Assembly (NCBI RefSeq): GCF_020164475.1
Contig: NZ_JAIQWX010000005.1
Span: 29,058 to 93,057 of the forward strand
DNA length: 64,000 bases
Source of the DNA: Pseudomonas sp. REP124
GTDB lineage: Bacteria > Pseudomonadota > Gammaproteobacteria > Pseudomonadales > Pseudomonadaceae
Direction of reading: 5' to 3'
Under the pieces are notes generated by a model. The model was not told where the DNA came from, made no database searches, and saw nothing but the letters and a program-made list of their open reading frames with translations. This document shows, piece by piece, positions 1 to 11,504 of this stretch. How positions within the stretch are numbered: position 1 is the first letter of the stretch; each line of letters opens with the position of its first letter. The position numbers and the translations under genes were made by a program.

Positions 1-864
1 CGGGGCGAGGGCGGTTTGCTGATCCTCGAAGAGCTCATAGGCATATTCTTCGGCCGCCGGTTTGTCGTTCGGGCTGTATTCGGGGGCGCGGAACGCGATG
101 CCGCCCACCAGCAGCGACGACAGGGATTCGGTTTTTACCGCGAACCCATTGGCGCCGACGTTGACGTCAATCCCGCTGGCATTCCAGAACCGGGTGTTTT
201 CGGTCACGTATTGATCATTGGGCGAGTTGATGAACAGGTCGATATTCACGCCCTTGCCGTCGGGGTCCAGCGCATAAGCCACCACCTGGCCGACGGGAAT
301 CTTGCGGTAGTAGACGGGGGAGCCGATGTCGAGCGAGCCCAGGTCCGGGGTGTGCAGGGTAAAGCGTTTGCCCGGTTCGCCGTAGGTGATCGGCGGCGGG
401 TTCTCCAGGCCCTGGAAGTTCTTCGCCCGGCTGTTGTCCTGGCCGATGTCCGCGCCGATGTAGTCGCCGGACAGCAGGGTGTCGATACCCGATACGCCGC
501 CGGCGCCGATCCGTGGCCGCACCACCCAGAACTGAGAATCCTTGCGGGTGAAGCTTTCGGCCTGCTTGGCCAGTTTAATGGTGGCGTTGACGCTCTTCTG
601 GTCGTCGCTCAGTTCCACGTCTTCGACATGGCCGATGACCACGCTGCGGTACTTGACCTCGGTCTTGTTGGCGACCAGCCCGCTGCCGGTCTTGAAGGTC
701 ACGACGATGGTCGGTCCCTGCTGCATGATGTTGTGCACCACCAGCGAGATCCCCACCAGGACCGCGACGATCGGCACGATCCACACCAGCGACACGCTGA
801 ATCGCCGTGTCTTGATCGGCGCCTGGCCGGGGGCCTGTGGCCCGTCAGTGGCTTGTTGCTTCAT
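1..864 (-). CDS. pqiB: PqiB-like MCE-domain intermembrane transport protein (3' end outside window)
   Basis: The minus-strand frame opens at the ATG whose complement is 862-864 and stays open to the window edge, so about 288 N-terminal residues are visible and the C-terminus is missing. A short cytoplasmic start is followed by one membrane segment (about residues 22-45) and then MCE/MlaD-type repeats, the usual PqiB plan. PqiB-type proteins build periplasm-spanning tunnels that move lipids between inner and outer membranes. The start overlaps the end of the upstream pqiA-like gene by 20 bases, so translation is probably coupled. The order pqiA-pqiA'-pqiB matches the pqi operon except that PqiA is in two pieces. 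Confidence 0.9.
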   Translation of the reverse strand, partial: MKQQATDGPQAPGQAPIKTRRFSVSLVWIVPIVAVLVGISLVVHNIMQQGPTIVVTFKTGSGLVANKTEVKYRSVVIGHVEDVELSDDQKSVNATIKLAKQAESFTRKDSQFWVVRPRIGAGGVSGIDTLLSGDYIGADIGQDNSRAKNFQGLENPPPITYGEPGKRFTLHTPDLGSLDIGSPVYYRKIPVGQVVAYALDPDGKGVNIDLFINSPNDQYVTENTRFWNASGIDVNVGANGFAVKTESLSSLLVGGIAFRAPEYSPNDKPAAEEYAYELFEDQQTALAP

Positions 865-1513
865 CCGTGACCTCCTCAAGATATGAACCTTCGTCGCTGG
901 TATCCCAGATCAGACGCGGGTCGAAACTCATGGCCGAGAGCATGGTGAACACCACCACCAGACCAAAGAACAGAATGCCCGCGCGCGGTTCGATGTCGGC
1001 CAGGGCCTGGAACTTCACCAGCGAAGCCACCAGGGCCACGACTATCACGTCGAGCATCGACCAGTAACCGATGACCTCGACGAAGCGGTACATTTTCGAG
1101 CGCTCCTTCTGCGCCCATAAACTCTTGCGCTGTACGGTGATCAGCAACGTACCCAGAGCGACGAATTTGATGCCCGGCACCGCGATACTGGCGATGAAAA
1201 TGATCAGGGCGATGTCCCAGGCTCCGGCCTCCCAGAACTCCAGCACGCCGCTCATGATGGTGCTGTCGGCACCGTTGCCGACCATCTTGGTGTTCATCAC
1301 CGGCAGCAGGTTGGCCGGTACGTAGAACACCAGCGAGGTGAGCAGATACGCCCAGGTGCGGGTCAGCGAGTTGGTCTTGCGCCGGTGCAGCGGCGCGCCA
1401 CAGCGCGGGCATTCGTGGGGTTGATCGGTCATGTCGCAGGCCAGGTCACAGCTGTGGCACAGGCACAGATTCAGCTCGGCGGCTGTTGGTGGTGTTGTCT
1501 GTGAGATTGTCAT
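845..1513 (-). CDS. pqiA: PqiA C-terminal-half protein (paraquat-inducible protein A family)
   Basis: The 222-residue inner-membrane protein has a Cys-rich zinc-ribbon-like start (CHSCDL and CPRCGAPL) followed by four hydrophobic segments, the unit that occurs twice in enterobacterial PqiA. I chose the ATG at 1511-1513 over an upstream ATG at 1525 because it forms an ATGA overlap with the stop of the preceding gene, which is typical of translational coupling. It probably partners PqiB in the inner membrane. The next gene downstream is pqiB. Confidence 0.88.
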   Translation of the reverse strand: MTISQTTPPTAAELNLCLCHSCDLACDMTDQPHECPRCGAPLHRRKTNSLTRTWAYLLTSLVFYVPANLLPVMNTKMVGNGADSTIMSGVLEFWEAGAWDIALIIFIASIAVPGIKFVALGTLLITVQRKSLWAQKERSKMYRFVEVIGYWSMLDVIVVALVASLVKFQALADIEPRAGILFFGLVVVFTMLSAMSFDPRLIWDTSDEGSYLEEVTDEATSH

Positions 1514-2106
1514 TGCAGATCCCACAGGTCACGGATGTCACGGCCGGCGATACGGATCATCATCAGGCTGAGGATGGCCAGGGCGATCAGACCGATGCCG
1601 GGCAACACATCGAGGAAACCCGCGAGCTTGATCACCGCCACCATCGCGCCCAGCAGGCAGACTTCGAGCATGCTCCAGGGCCGCAGCGTTTCCAGCCAGC
1701 GCATGCAGAACTTGAAGGCCGGGGCTCGCTGATGGCCGAGAGCGAAGCAAAGGACCCAGATCAGCAGCACCAACTGGAAGATCGGGGCGATGATCATGGC
1801 GATAGCCGCCACCATCGCAATGAAGGTAATCGGCCCCAGGCTCAGTGCCAGCACCGAGTCCCACAGGGTCGCGCTGTTCTTCAGGCCTTGCAGGCTGATG
1901 CTCATGACCGGGAAGAAATTGGCGAAGATCCACAGCATCAGCGCGGTGAGGGTCAACGCCAGGCGTTGCTCGACCGTCAGGCCGTTATAACGCTGAAGCA
2001 CGCCGCCGCAGCGGGTGCACAGGGTCTTCTGATGTTTGGCGAGCGTGGTTTTCTCGTACACGCAGTCGCAGTGCTCGCAAATGATCAATTGGTCTGTCGT
2101 TGCCAT
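1510..2106 (-). CDS. PqiA N-terminal-half protein (paraquat-inducible protein A family)
   Basis: The 198-residue protein begins with a four-cysteine zinc-ribbon-like motif (CEHCDCVYEK then CTRCGG) and continues with four predicted membrane segments. It matches one PqiA repeat; the second repeat is the next gene. It is the promoter-proximal gene of the pqi operon on the minus strand. Both halves keep their own cysteine pairs and the junction is a clean ATGA overlap, so this is a genuine two-gene arrangement and not a frameshift. Confidence 0.87.
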   Translation of the reverse strand: MATTDQLIICEHCDCVYEKTTLAKHQKTLCTRCGGVLQRYNGLTVEQRLALTLTALMLWIFANFFPVMSISLQGLKNSATLWDSVLALSLGPITFIAMVAAIAMIIAPIFQLVLLIWVLCFALGHQRAPAFKFCMRWLETLRPWSMLEVCLLGAMVAVIKLAGFLDVLPGIGLIALAILSLMMIRIAGRDIRDLWDLQ

Positions 2107-2243
2107 GGGCCAGGCTCGATGAATGCAGAATTGATGAGCACCCCCTCAATATAGAAGTGACTCGCGATTGAGCAAATCGAAAGACTGAACGAACTACGGA
2201 CCGGGTTTAGTCTGACGCCACTCCATTGTGCCGAACACATACC

Positions 2244-2380
2244 TGTGGCGAGGGGGCTTGCCCCCGTTCGGCGGCGCAGCCGTCGTAAAACCTACATGCA
2301 AGGTTTGCCTGATGGAATGCTGGGGGCCGCTTCGCAGCCCAACGGGGCGGTGCGACGTTTCGACGAGCCCCCTCGCCACA
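2244..2380. repeat. Inverted repeat, REP-like, GTGGCGAGGGGGCTTG arms
   Basis: The outer arms read TGTGGCGAGGGGGCT at 2244 and AGCCCCCTCGCCACA ending at 2380. The interior carries a further G/C-rich hairpin near 2324-2345. It fills most of the gap between the pqi operon and the oxidase gene, and I see no gene in that gap. Confidence 0.8.
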
Positions 2381-2407
2381 AGGTATTGATCGCCTGTTCT
2401 GTCTTTA

Positions 2408-5045
<2,638 letters not shown>

Positions 5046-5064
5046 AGGGGAATGCATCTCAAAT

Positions 5065-5090
5065 GTGGGAGCGAGCCTGCTCGCGATGGG
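5065..5090. repeat. Solitary REP arm
   Basis: A single arm GTGGGAGCGAGCCTGCTCGCG with no partner, 5 bases from the stop of the ligase gene. It could fold as a small hairpin at the 3' end of that gene. Confidence 0.75.
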
Positions 5091-5094
5091 TTTA

Positions 5095-6453
5095 TCAGAC
5101 GCTGAGAAGCAAAAATTCACGCTCCCATGAACTGATCACCCGCTTGAAGTTCTCGTGCTCGGCGCGTTTGACCGCGACATACCCACGCACGAACTTGCTG
5201 CCCAGGTAGCGGCCGATGACGTCGCATTCTTCCATTTGGGTCAGGGCGTCTTCGATGGTGATCGGCAGGCGCAGGTTGCGGCGTTCATAGGCGCGGCCTT
5301 CCACCGCTGCACTCGGCTCGATGCCGTCGACCATGCCGATGTAACCGCACAAGAGGCTGGCGGCGATCGCCAGGTACGGGTTGGCGTCGGCTCCCGGCAG
5401 GCGGTTTTCCACGCGCATCGCTTCCGGGCCGGACGTCGGCACGCGCAGGCCTACGGTGCGGTTTTCCTCGCCCCATTCCACGTTTACCGGCGCCGAGGTG
5501 TCCGGGAGGAAACGGCGGAACGAGTTCACGTTGGGGGCGAACATCGGCAGCACCTTGGGGATGTACTTCTGCAAGCCGCCGATGTGCTGGCGGAACAGAT
5601 CGCTCATCTTGCCGTCGGCATCGGCGAAGATCGGCTTGCCGGTGGCGATGTCCACCACGCTCTGGTGAATGTGCATGGCGCTGCCGGGCTCGTCGCCGAT
5701 CGGCTTGGCCATGAAGGTTGCGGTCACGTTGTGCTTGAGCGCCGCTTCGCGCAGGGTACGCTTGAACACGGTGATCTGATCGGCAAGATCCAGCGCGTCG
5801 CCATGACGGAAATTGATTTCCATCTGCGCCGGGCCGTCTTCGTGGATCAGCGTATCGAGGTCCAGGCCTTGCAGTTCGCACCAGTCGTAGACGTCTTCGA
5901 ACAGCGGGTCGAATTCGTTGGCCGCGTCGATGGAGAACGACTGACGACCGCTTTCCGCGCGGCCCGAACGGCCTAGCGGGGCTTTCAATGGCAGGTCCGG
6001 GTCTTCGCATCGCTGGGTCAGGTAGAACTCCATTTCCGGCGCGACGATCGGCTTCCAGCCCTTGTCGGTGTACAGCTGCAGGACTTTCTTCAGCACGTTG
6101 CGCGGCGACAGTTCGATCGGGTTGCCGAACTTGTCGAAGGTGTCGTGAATCACGATTGCGGTCGGCTCGATGGCCCATGGAATCACGTACACCGCATCGG
6201 ACACCGGCTTGCAGACCATGTCGATGTCGGCCGGGTCCAGCAGGTCGTAGTAGATGTCGTCGTCGACGAAGTCCCCGGTTACCGTTTGCAACAACACACT
6301 TTCCGGCAGGCGCATGCCTCGCTCATGCAGGAACTTGTTGGTGGGTGCGATTTTGCCGCGTGCGATGCCGGTCAGGTCACTGACGACGCACTCGACTTCG
6401 GTAATCTTGTGATCTTTCAGCCAAGTGAACAGCTGATCGAAAGGGGCATTCAT
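5095..6453 (-). CDS. Glutamine-synthetase-family gamma-glutamylpolyamine ligase (PuuA/SpuI/PauA type)
   Basis: The 452-residue protein has the GS fold, with the catalytic-domain motifs MEFYL, NFRHGDALD, MHIHQS and NRTVGLRVP in order. The family couples glutamate to an amine with ATP. I placed the start at the ATG (complement 6451-6453), preceded by AGGTC at ribosome-binding distance. A longer frame to 6501 adds 16 residues unlike the family N-terminus. With the PuuB-like oxidase and polyamine-binding protein downstream it fits the glutamylated polyamine route. An ethanolamine- or monoamine-specific paralogue cannot be excluded. Confidence 0.85.
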   Translation of the reverse strand: MNAPFDQLFTWLKDHKITEVECVVSDLTGIARGKIAPTNKFLHERGMRLPESVLLQTVTGDFVDDDIYYDLLDPADIDMVCKPVSDAVYVIPWAIEPTAIVIHDTFDKFGNPIELSPRNVLKKVLQLYTDKGWKPIVAPEMEFYLTQRCEDPDLPLKAPLGRSGRAESGRQSFSIDAANEFDPLFEDVYDWCELQGLDLDTLIHEDGPAQMEINFRHGDALDLADQITVFKRTLREAALKHNVTATFMAKPIGDEPGSAMHIHQSVVDIATGKPIFADADGKMSDLFRQHIGGLQKYIPKVLPMFAPNVNSFRRFLPDTSAPVNVEWGEENRTVGLRVPTSGPEAMRVENRLPGADANPYLAIAASLLCGYIGMVDGIEPSAAVEGRAYERRNLRLPITIEDALTQMEECDVIGRYLGSKFVRGYVAVKRAEHENFKRVISSWEREFLLLSV

Positions 6454-6614
6454 AAAGACCTCGTTATTGGTTTTGTGAACGCGGGGGAAGGGTGATTTCA
6501 TCTGTCAGGCGCTTCCCACATGACGCGTTGACGACTATCTTGGGCGAGGCTTCAGCTTCCATCTATCCACTTTAAGCAGGACAAAACGCACCAAAAGAGT
6601 GCGTAAGGTCACCC

Positions 6615-7547
6615 ATGACAACGTGCAATTCACTGCAGGTTCAAGCGTTCAACACCGCCGATGTCGCCGAGCAGATCCGCGCCACACCGGGCTGGGTCCA
6701 GCATTACCAACAGATGTCGCCTGGGCATTTCGCAGGCCAGGTGCGCTATCTGGATTTGCAGGGCGTGGAGATTTACGAAGAGTCGATGAACACGCGGGTC
6801 GAGCAGAATTTCAGCGCGCCGCCGGGTTCGCTGGCGTTCTGTTTCGACCGCAGCGACAACGCGCTCTACGTGCTCAATGAAGAAAGTCGCAACATCTGGA
6901 TCACGCCTGAGAACTATCAGGAAATCGCCGTGGTGTTCGGCCCGCAGTTCGTCCAGCGTCATGCGCTGGATGTCGCTCGCCTGGAAGGCCTGTTCCTGGC
7001 GCCGCTCAATTGCCAGCAGAACGTGTTGTTCAGCCGCTGGCTGAGCAGCACCCTGACGCAACTGTCGCAAACCATCGATCCGCCGAGCCGCGAAGCCCTG
7101 ACCGAGCAGTTGCTGGACGATTGCCTGTTCATTCTCGACAACGCCTGTGTGCGTCTGGACCAGGGCGCATTGCAGCGCCGGGCGGGGGAGCGGGCAATCA
7201 TGAAGCGGGTGGGGGAATGGGCGGCGGATACACCGGAAGAACAGCTGAATCTGCTGGAGCTGGCGCAGGTCGCCGGGGTTTCATTGCGCCAGTTGCAGCA
7301 TGCGTTCAAGACCTACACCGGCATGGCCCCGACCCAGTGGCTGCGCCTGCGTCGACTCAACAGCGCCCGGCGTGAATTGCTCAGCCGCACGCCGACGCAA
7401 ACCACCGTCGCCGAAGTGGCGATGCACTGGTCGTTCTGGCATTTGGGCCGGTTTTCCAGCAGCTACCGCGCGCTGTTCAAGGAGTTGCCCAGCGACACCC
7501 TGAAACGCGCGAGCACCGCACAACCCGCAGGGCGCGGGCGGCGTTAG
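6615..7547 (+). CDS. AraC-family transcriptional regulator
   Basis: The 310-residue protein has an N-terminal effector domain of about 200 residues with no signal peptide. A C-terminal double helix-turn-helix follows at about 215-300, with LAQVAGVSLRQLQHAFKTY as the first recognition helix region. It is divergent from the glutamylpolyamine ligase gene with about 160 bases between the starts, the usual position for a direct regulator of that gene. The inducer is unknown. Confidence 0.85.
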   Translation: MTTCNSLQVQAFNTADVAEQIRATPGWVQHYQQMSPGHFAGQVRYLDLQGVEIYEESMNTRVEQNFSAPPGSLAFCFDRSDNALYVLNEESRNIWITPENYQEIAVVFGPQFVQRHALDVARLEGLFLAPLNCQQNVLFSRWLSSTLTQLSQTIDPPSREALTEQLLDDCLFILDNACVRLDQGALQRRAGERAIMKRVGEWAADTPEEQLNLLELAQVAGVSLRQLQHAFKTYTGMAPTQWLRLRRLNSARRELLSRTPTQTTVAEVAMHWSFWHLGRFSSSYRALFKELPSDTLKRASTAQPAGRGRR

Positions 7548-8140
7548 AAGGTCGGCGGGGTAATCACCCAGATCACCACGGCGTCCACGTCACCGGGGTT
7601 GCCGTAGCGGTGCGGTTCCTGGCTGGAGAAGCTGAAGCTGTCGCCTTCGTTGAGCTGGAAATAGCGCTCGCCCACCCACAATTCGAACTGGCCGGACAAC
7701 AGGTAACCGGCTTCTTCGCCTTCGTGGCTGTAGCTTTGCTGGCTGTAGGTGCCCGGCGGGAAACGCGAGTGGAGCATTTCCAGTTGGCGGTTCGGCGGCG
7801 GGGTCAGCAGCTGATCGACGATGCCATCCTCGTAATGCACGCTCAGGCGACTGTTCTTGCGCACCACCACGCCATCGTCTTCGGGGTTGGTATTGGCTTC
7901 GCTGGCGAAGAACCACTGGATGGTCACGCCCAGGCTGCGGGCGATGTTGAACAGCGCCGGGATCGACGGGTAGGCGAGGTTGCGTTCCAGCTGGCTGATG
8001 TAGCCGGCGGTGAGTTCGCTCTGCTGCGCCAGCTCCGCCAGGGTCATGCCCCGACGCTTGCGCAGGCCGCGAATGCGCGTGCCGAGGAAATGCGGCTCGG
8101 TGCTGCCGGTGGACGGTGATGGGGTGGTGCTGTTACTCAT
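7544..8140 (-). CDS. XRE-cupin transcriptional regulator (PuuR/PauR-like)
   Basis: The 198-residue protein has an N-terminal XRE helix-turn-helix at about residues 22-77 (MTLAELAQQSELTAGYISQLE) and a C-terminal cupin at about 120-190 (SHEGEEAGYLLSGQFEL). This architecture is shared by PuuR and the PauR polyamine repressors. Its 3' end overlaps that of the AraC gene by 4 bases in convergent orientation. It may control the polyamine genes or the oxidoreductase at 8299-10260; the sequence does not decide. Confidence 0.82.
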   Translation of the reverse strand: MSNSTTPSPSTGSTEPHFLGTRIRGLRKRRGMTLAELAQQSELTAGYISQLERNLAYPSIPALFNIARSLGVTIQWFFASEANTNPEDDGVVVRKNSRLSVHYEDGIVDQLLTPPPNRQLEMLHSRFPPGTYSQQSYSHEGEEAGYLLSGQFELWVGERYFQLNEGDSFSFSSQEPHRYGNPGDVDAVVIWVITPPTF

Positions 8141-8161
8141 AGTTGCGAACCTGCATCGTCT

Positions 8162-8259
8162 GTAGGAGCGAGCATGCTCGCGATGGTGGTCAACGATAAT
8201 GTTGGCGGCCTGACACCCCGCGGTGCCTGTGCCTCCATCGCGAGCATGCTCGCTCCTAC
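8162..8259. repeat. REPIN with long conserved core (class 2)
   Basis: Arms GTAGGAGCGAGCATGCTCGCGA and inverse. The core GTCAACGATAATGTTGGCGG...CCCCGCGGTG belongs to the class repeated at 40283, 40410, 46901, 53742, 53859, 53976, 58902 and 61582 and, inverted, at 39176. It sits between two minus-strand genes. Confidence 0.92.
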
Positions 8260-8298
8260 AGGGGGGCGATCATCTGAAGGCCCGGAGTATAAACAGCC

Positions 8299-10260
8299 TC
8301 AAAGCTCCCACGCGACTTTCAGCCCTTCATAAATCGCTTCTTCGGCGGTACGCGGTGCCAGGCAGTCGCCGATGCGGCGGAATTCCACCAGACCCTTCAA
8401 TTCATCCCCCAGCGTGTCGACCGGCTGATGCCCCTGGCACAGCACCAGGGTGTCGATGTTTTCCATCAGCATCGCCTCGCCACTGGCGGTGTGTTGCAGG
8501 TAGACAGTGTTGTCGTCGCAACCGTACAGCCGCGCATACGGCGTGATCGGGATGCCCAGTTTGTGCAGCTCGCCGGCCAGTTGATCGCGCACGTACAGCG
8601 GCAGGTTTTCCCCGCAATGGGTGCCGTTGACCGCCAGTTGCACCTGATGCCCGGCGCGGGTCAGGCGTTCGGCGATGCCGGGGCCGATCCAGTCGCAGCG
8701 CCAGTCGACCACCACCACCGAACGGCCGATTTTCACCTCATCGCGCAGCACCTGCCAGGCATCCACCACCTGCAATTCGCCGCCGCGCTCGAAGTGCGGC
8801 CAGTAGGGTTCGGCGCCGGTGGCAACGATCACGATGTCCGGTTTTTCCTGCTCCACCAGCGCCCGGTCGACCCGGGTGTTGCGCACCACGCGCACGCCAG
8901 CGAGTTCCATTTCCCGTTGCAGGTTGGTGCTGGCGCCGCCGAATTCGCTTCGGCGTGGCAGCAATTGCGCGAGCAATACCTGGCCACCCAGTTGTGAGCT
9001 GGCTTCGTACAGCGTCACTTCATGCCCGCGTTGCGCCGCCACTGCAGCGGCCTTCATGCCGGCAGGGCCGCCGCCGGCGATCATGATGCGCTTGCGGGTT
9101 TTCGCCGGCTGGCGCTGGCCGAAGATCAGCTCGCGCCCGGTTTCCGGGGCCTGGATACAGGAGATCGGCAGGCCTTTGTGGAAGTGCCCGATGCATGCCT
9201 GATTGCAGGCGATGCAGGCGCGCACGTCTTCGACGTGGCCGGTGTCGGTCTTGTTCGGCATCTGCGGGTCGCAGATCAGCGCGCGGGTCATGCCGCAAAC
9301 GTCGGCCTGGCCCCGGGCGATGATCAGCTCGGCTTCCTGGGGCTGGTTGATGCGCCCGGTAACGAACAACGGAATGTCCAGGCTGGCCTTGAAGGTCCCG
9401 GCTTCCTTGGCCAGGTAGGCCGCTTCGATGGCCATCGGCGGCACGATATGCACCGCGCCACCGAGTGACGCCGAGGTGCCGGCGACGATGTGCACGTAAT
9501 CCACTTGCGTCTGCAGCAATTTCACCGCGGCCAGGGATTCGTCCTCGGTCAGGCCTTCCGGGTCGCGCTCGTCGGCGGAAATACGCAGGCCGACGATGAA
9601 GTGGTCATCGGTGCTGGCGCGAATCGCGGCGATGATTTCCCGCAGGAAGCGCAGGCGCTGTTCCAGTTCGCCGTTGTAGCCGTCGGTGCGGCGGTTGACC
9701 CGCGGGTTGATGAACTGCGCCGGCAGATAACCGTGGCTGGCCACCACTTCCACGCCGTCGATCCCGGCCTGATGCAGGCGCCGGGCGGCTGCGGCGTAAC
9801 CGGCGATAATCTCGTCGATCATGTCCTGATCCAGCGTACGCGGCATCACCCGGAAGCGCTCGTTGGGCACTGAGGATGCGGAGTAGGCCACCGCCAGCAA
9901 CCCATCGCTGGACTCCATGATTTCCCGCCCCGGATGGAACACCTGGGACAGCACCACGGTGCCGTGGGCGTGGCAGGTTTCGGCGAGTTTGCGGTAGCCG
10001 TCGATGCACGCATCGTCGGTGGCCATCAGCACATGGGAGGTGTACCGCGCACTGTCATGCACGCCGGCCACCTGCAACACGATCAGCCCGGCACCGCCTT
10101 CGGCGCGGGCCCGGTGATAGGCGATCAACTGTTCGTTGACCAGGTTGTCGGTGGGCATCGAGGTGTCGTGACCGCTGGACATGATGCGGTTTTTCAGGCG
10201 CTTGCCACGGATCTGCAAGGGTTCGAACAGGTGCGCGAAGGCAGGTGTCGAGGTGGACAT
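8299..10260 (-). CDS. Old-yellow-enzyme/Fe-S flavin oxidoreductase (2,4-dienoyl-CoA reductase / trimethylamine dehydrogenase-like)
   Basis: The 653-residue three-part enzyme has an N-terminal FMN TIM barrel (about 1-340, with SHGYLPAQFINPRVNRRTDG near the active site). A [4Fe-4S] cluster motif C-x2-C-x3-C-x11-C follows (from CIACNQACIG, about 347-365), then a C-terminal FAD/NAD(P) Rossmann domain starting at GGGPAGMKAA (about 390). The fold serves dienoyl-CoA reductases, amine dehydrogenases and betaine/N-methylproline demethylases. The histidine-rich HGYLPAQF region and lack of fatty-acid neighbours make a demethylase or amine role as likely as a dienoyl-CoA reductase. It is divergent from the class II aldolase gene. 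Confidence 0.85.
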   Translation of the reverse strand: MSTSTPAFAHLFEPLQIRGKRLKNRIMSSGHDTSMPTDNLVNEQLIAYHRARAEGGAGLIVLQVAGVHDSARYTSHVLMATDDACIDGYRKLAETCHAHGTVVLSQVFHPGREIMESSDGLLAVAYSASSVPNERFRVMPRTLDQDMIDEIIAGYAAAARRLHQAGIDGVEVVASHGYLPAQFINPRVNRRTDGYNGELEQRLRFLREIIAAIRASTDDHFIVGLRISADERDPEGLTEDESLAAVKLLQTQVDYVHIVAGTSASLGGAVHIVPPMAIEAAYLAKEAGTFKASLDIPLFVTGRINQPQEAELIIARGQADVCGMTRALICDPQMPNKTDTGHVEDVRACIACNQACIGHFHKGLPISCIQAPETGRELIFGQRQPAKTRKRIMIAGGGPAGMKAAAVAAQRGHEVTLYEASSQLGGQVLLAQLLPRRSEFGGASTNLQREMELAGVRVVRNTRVDRALVEQEKPDIVIVATGAEPYWPHFERGGELQVVDAWQVLRDEVKIGRSVVVVDWRCDWIGPGIAERLTRAGHQVQLAVNGTHCGENLPLYVRDQLAGELHKLGIPITPYARLYGCDDNTVYLQHTASGEAMLMENIDTLVLCQGHQPVDTLGDELKGLVEFRRIGDCLAPRTAEEAIYEGLKVAWEL

Positions 10261-10331
10261 GGGGCGGGTACTCCAGCGGGTTCAAGCCGAAAGACCGGGT
10301 TTTCGGCATTGTTATTATTGGTCTATATAAA

Positions 10332-10367
10332 TTTACCAAAAGTAAAAAAATAACATAAATATTTACT
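10332..10367. promoter_or_regulatory. TTTAC/GTAAA inverted repeats in an AT-rich divergent promoter region
   Basis: TTTAC-N5-GTAAA spans 10332-10346, and AGTAAA (10341-10346) pairs again with TTTACT (10362-10367), so one half-site is shared by two palindromes. The surrounding 10310-10380 is strikingly AT-rich for this genome. It lies in the divergent gap between the oxidoreductase and the aldolase, so it is a good operator candidate for either or both. Confidence 0.5.
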
Positions 10368-10481
10368 GAGGGTGAAGTTTTACTCGCCGTTATCTCCGGT
10401 GAACAGCTCAGTGCGGCTGGACGGGCGTGGGGTTGCGCACGTACTGTCTGCACCTGCCGATCAGCCTGGAGACCCAAAACA

Positions 10482-11264
10482 ATGAACGAGATCGCGACCC
10501 ATCTGCCACGCAGTGCCACGGAACAACGACTGCGCGAAGAGTTGGCGGCCTGTTATCGCCTGATTGCGCATTTCCGCATGACTGATCTGATCTTCACCCA
10601 TATTTCGGTGCGTTTGCCGGGGCCGGAGCATCATTTCCTGATCAACCCTTATGGGCTGATGTTCGACGAAATCACCGCGTCGAATCTGGTGAAGATCGAT
10701 TTGCAGGGAAGGGCGGTGGAGCCTTCGCCGTATCCGGTCAATCCTGCGGGGTTTGTGATTCACAGCGCGATTCACGGGGCTCGAGAGGATGCGCAATGTG
10801 TGTTGCATACCCACACCAAGGCCGGGTGTGCGGTGGCGGCGTTGAAGTGCGGGTTGTTGCCGGTGAATCAGATTTCCATGGAGTTTTATGGTCGGGTTGC
10901 GTACCACGACTATGAAGGTGTGGCGCTGGATTTGAGCGAGCAGCAGCGGTTGGTGGCGGACATCGGGGACAAGCCGGTGTTGATGTTGCGTAATCATGGA
11001 TTGTTGACCGTGGGGGAGACGGTGAGTCAGGCGTTTTTGCGCATGTATTACCTGGAAAAGGCTTGTGAGATACAGCTGGCTGCGCAGGCGGCTGGGGAGT
11101 TGGTGTTGCCGTCGGCTGAGGTGTGTGAGCATACCGAGCGGCAGTTCAATGAACCGGGGCGGCCGTTGGAAGAGGGTGAGCTGAGTGATCCGGATGCGAT
11201 GCAATTAGCTTGGGCGGCGATGTTGCGGTTGTTGGATCGCGTGGCGCCGGGGTATCGGGATTAA
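10482..11264 (+). CDS. Class II aldolase/adducin family protein
   Basis: The 260-residue protein has the fold of fuculose-phosphate aldolase and ribulose-5-phosphate 4-epimerase. The zinc-binding HTHTKAG motif lies at about residues 107-113 and the later RNHGLLTVGET stretch carries the third metal histidine. Many bacterial members are decarboxylases or aldolases of unknown substrate, and no specific substrate can be assigned. Codon use drifts toward more GTG/TTG codons near the 3' end than in neighbouring genes. It is divergent from the OYE-type oxidoreductase, so the two may share a pathway. Confidence 0.8.
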   Translation: MNEIATHLPRSATEQRLREELAACYRLIAHFRMTDLIFTHISVRLPGPEHHFLINPYGLMFDEITASNLVKIDLQGRAVEPSPYPVNPAGFVIHSAIHGAREDAQCVLHTHTKAGCAVAALKCGLLPVNQISMEFYGRVAYHDYEGVALDLSEQQRLVADIGDKPVLMLRNHGLLTVGETVSQAFLRMYYLEKACEIQLAAQAAGELVLPSAEVCEHTERQFNEPGRPLEEGELSDPDAMQLAWAAMLRLLDRVAPGYRD

Positions 11265-11293
11265 GTTGGGTTGATGGTTGGTTGGGCCGGCCT

Positions 11294-11388
11294 CTTCGCG
11301 GGCAAGCCTCGCTCCTACGGGATTCGATGTCGTTCACGATTTCCTGTGCCGCCACCGTCCACTGTAGGAGCGAGGCCTGCCCGCGAAG
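11294..11388. repeat. REP pair in opposite (outward) arrangement
   Basis: CTTCGCGGGCAAGCCTCGCTCCTAC (11294-11318) and GTAGGAGCGAGGCCTGCCCGCGAAG (11364-11388) face the other way round from the usual REPIN. They are separated by a 45-base spacer unlike the common cores. Confidence 0.85.
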
Positions 11389-11438
11389 GCGGTGTTTCAG
11401 ACAACAACTGTGCTCGGGTGTACTCGATGTTCGCTCTT

Positions 11439-11456
11439 GCTGTACAGTCGTTCAGC
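11439..11456. promoter_or_regulatory. Operator candidate A: GCTGTAC-AGTC-GTTCAGC
   Basis: Seven-base arms with one mismatch around a 4-base spacer, 48 bases before the TetR/BetI-like gene at 11505. It matches the TGAAC-N4-GTTCA pattern seen at 17988, 50818 and 57096, so it is probably an autoregulatory site. Confidence 0.6.
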
Positions 11457-11504
11457 TCACCTTGAAATCCCGAGCCCCATGACTGAACCCAGGAGCATGT
11501 CGCC

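Noticed and set aside
845..2106. Frameshifted pqiA pseudogene
   Set aside because: Both halves have their own cysteine motifs, full helices and a neat ATGA overlap, so they are two functional genes.
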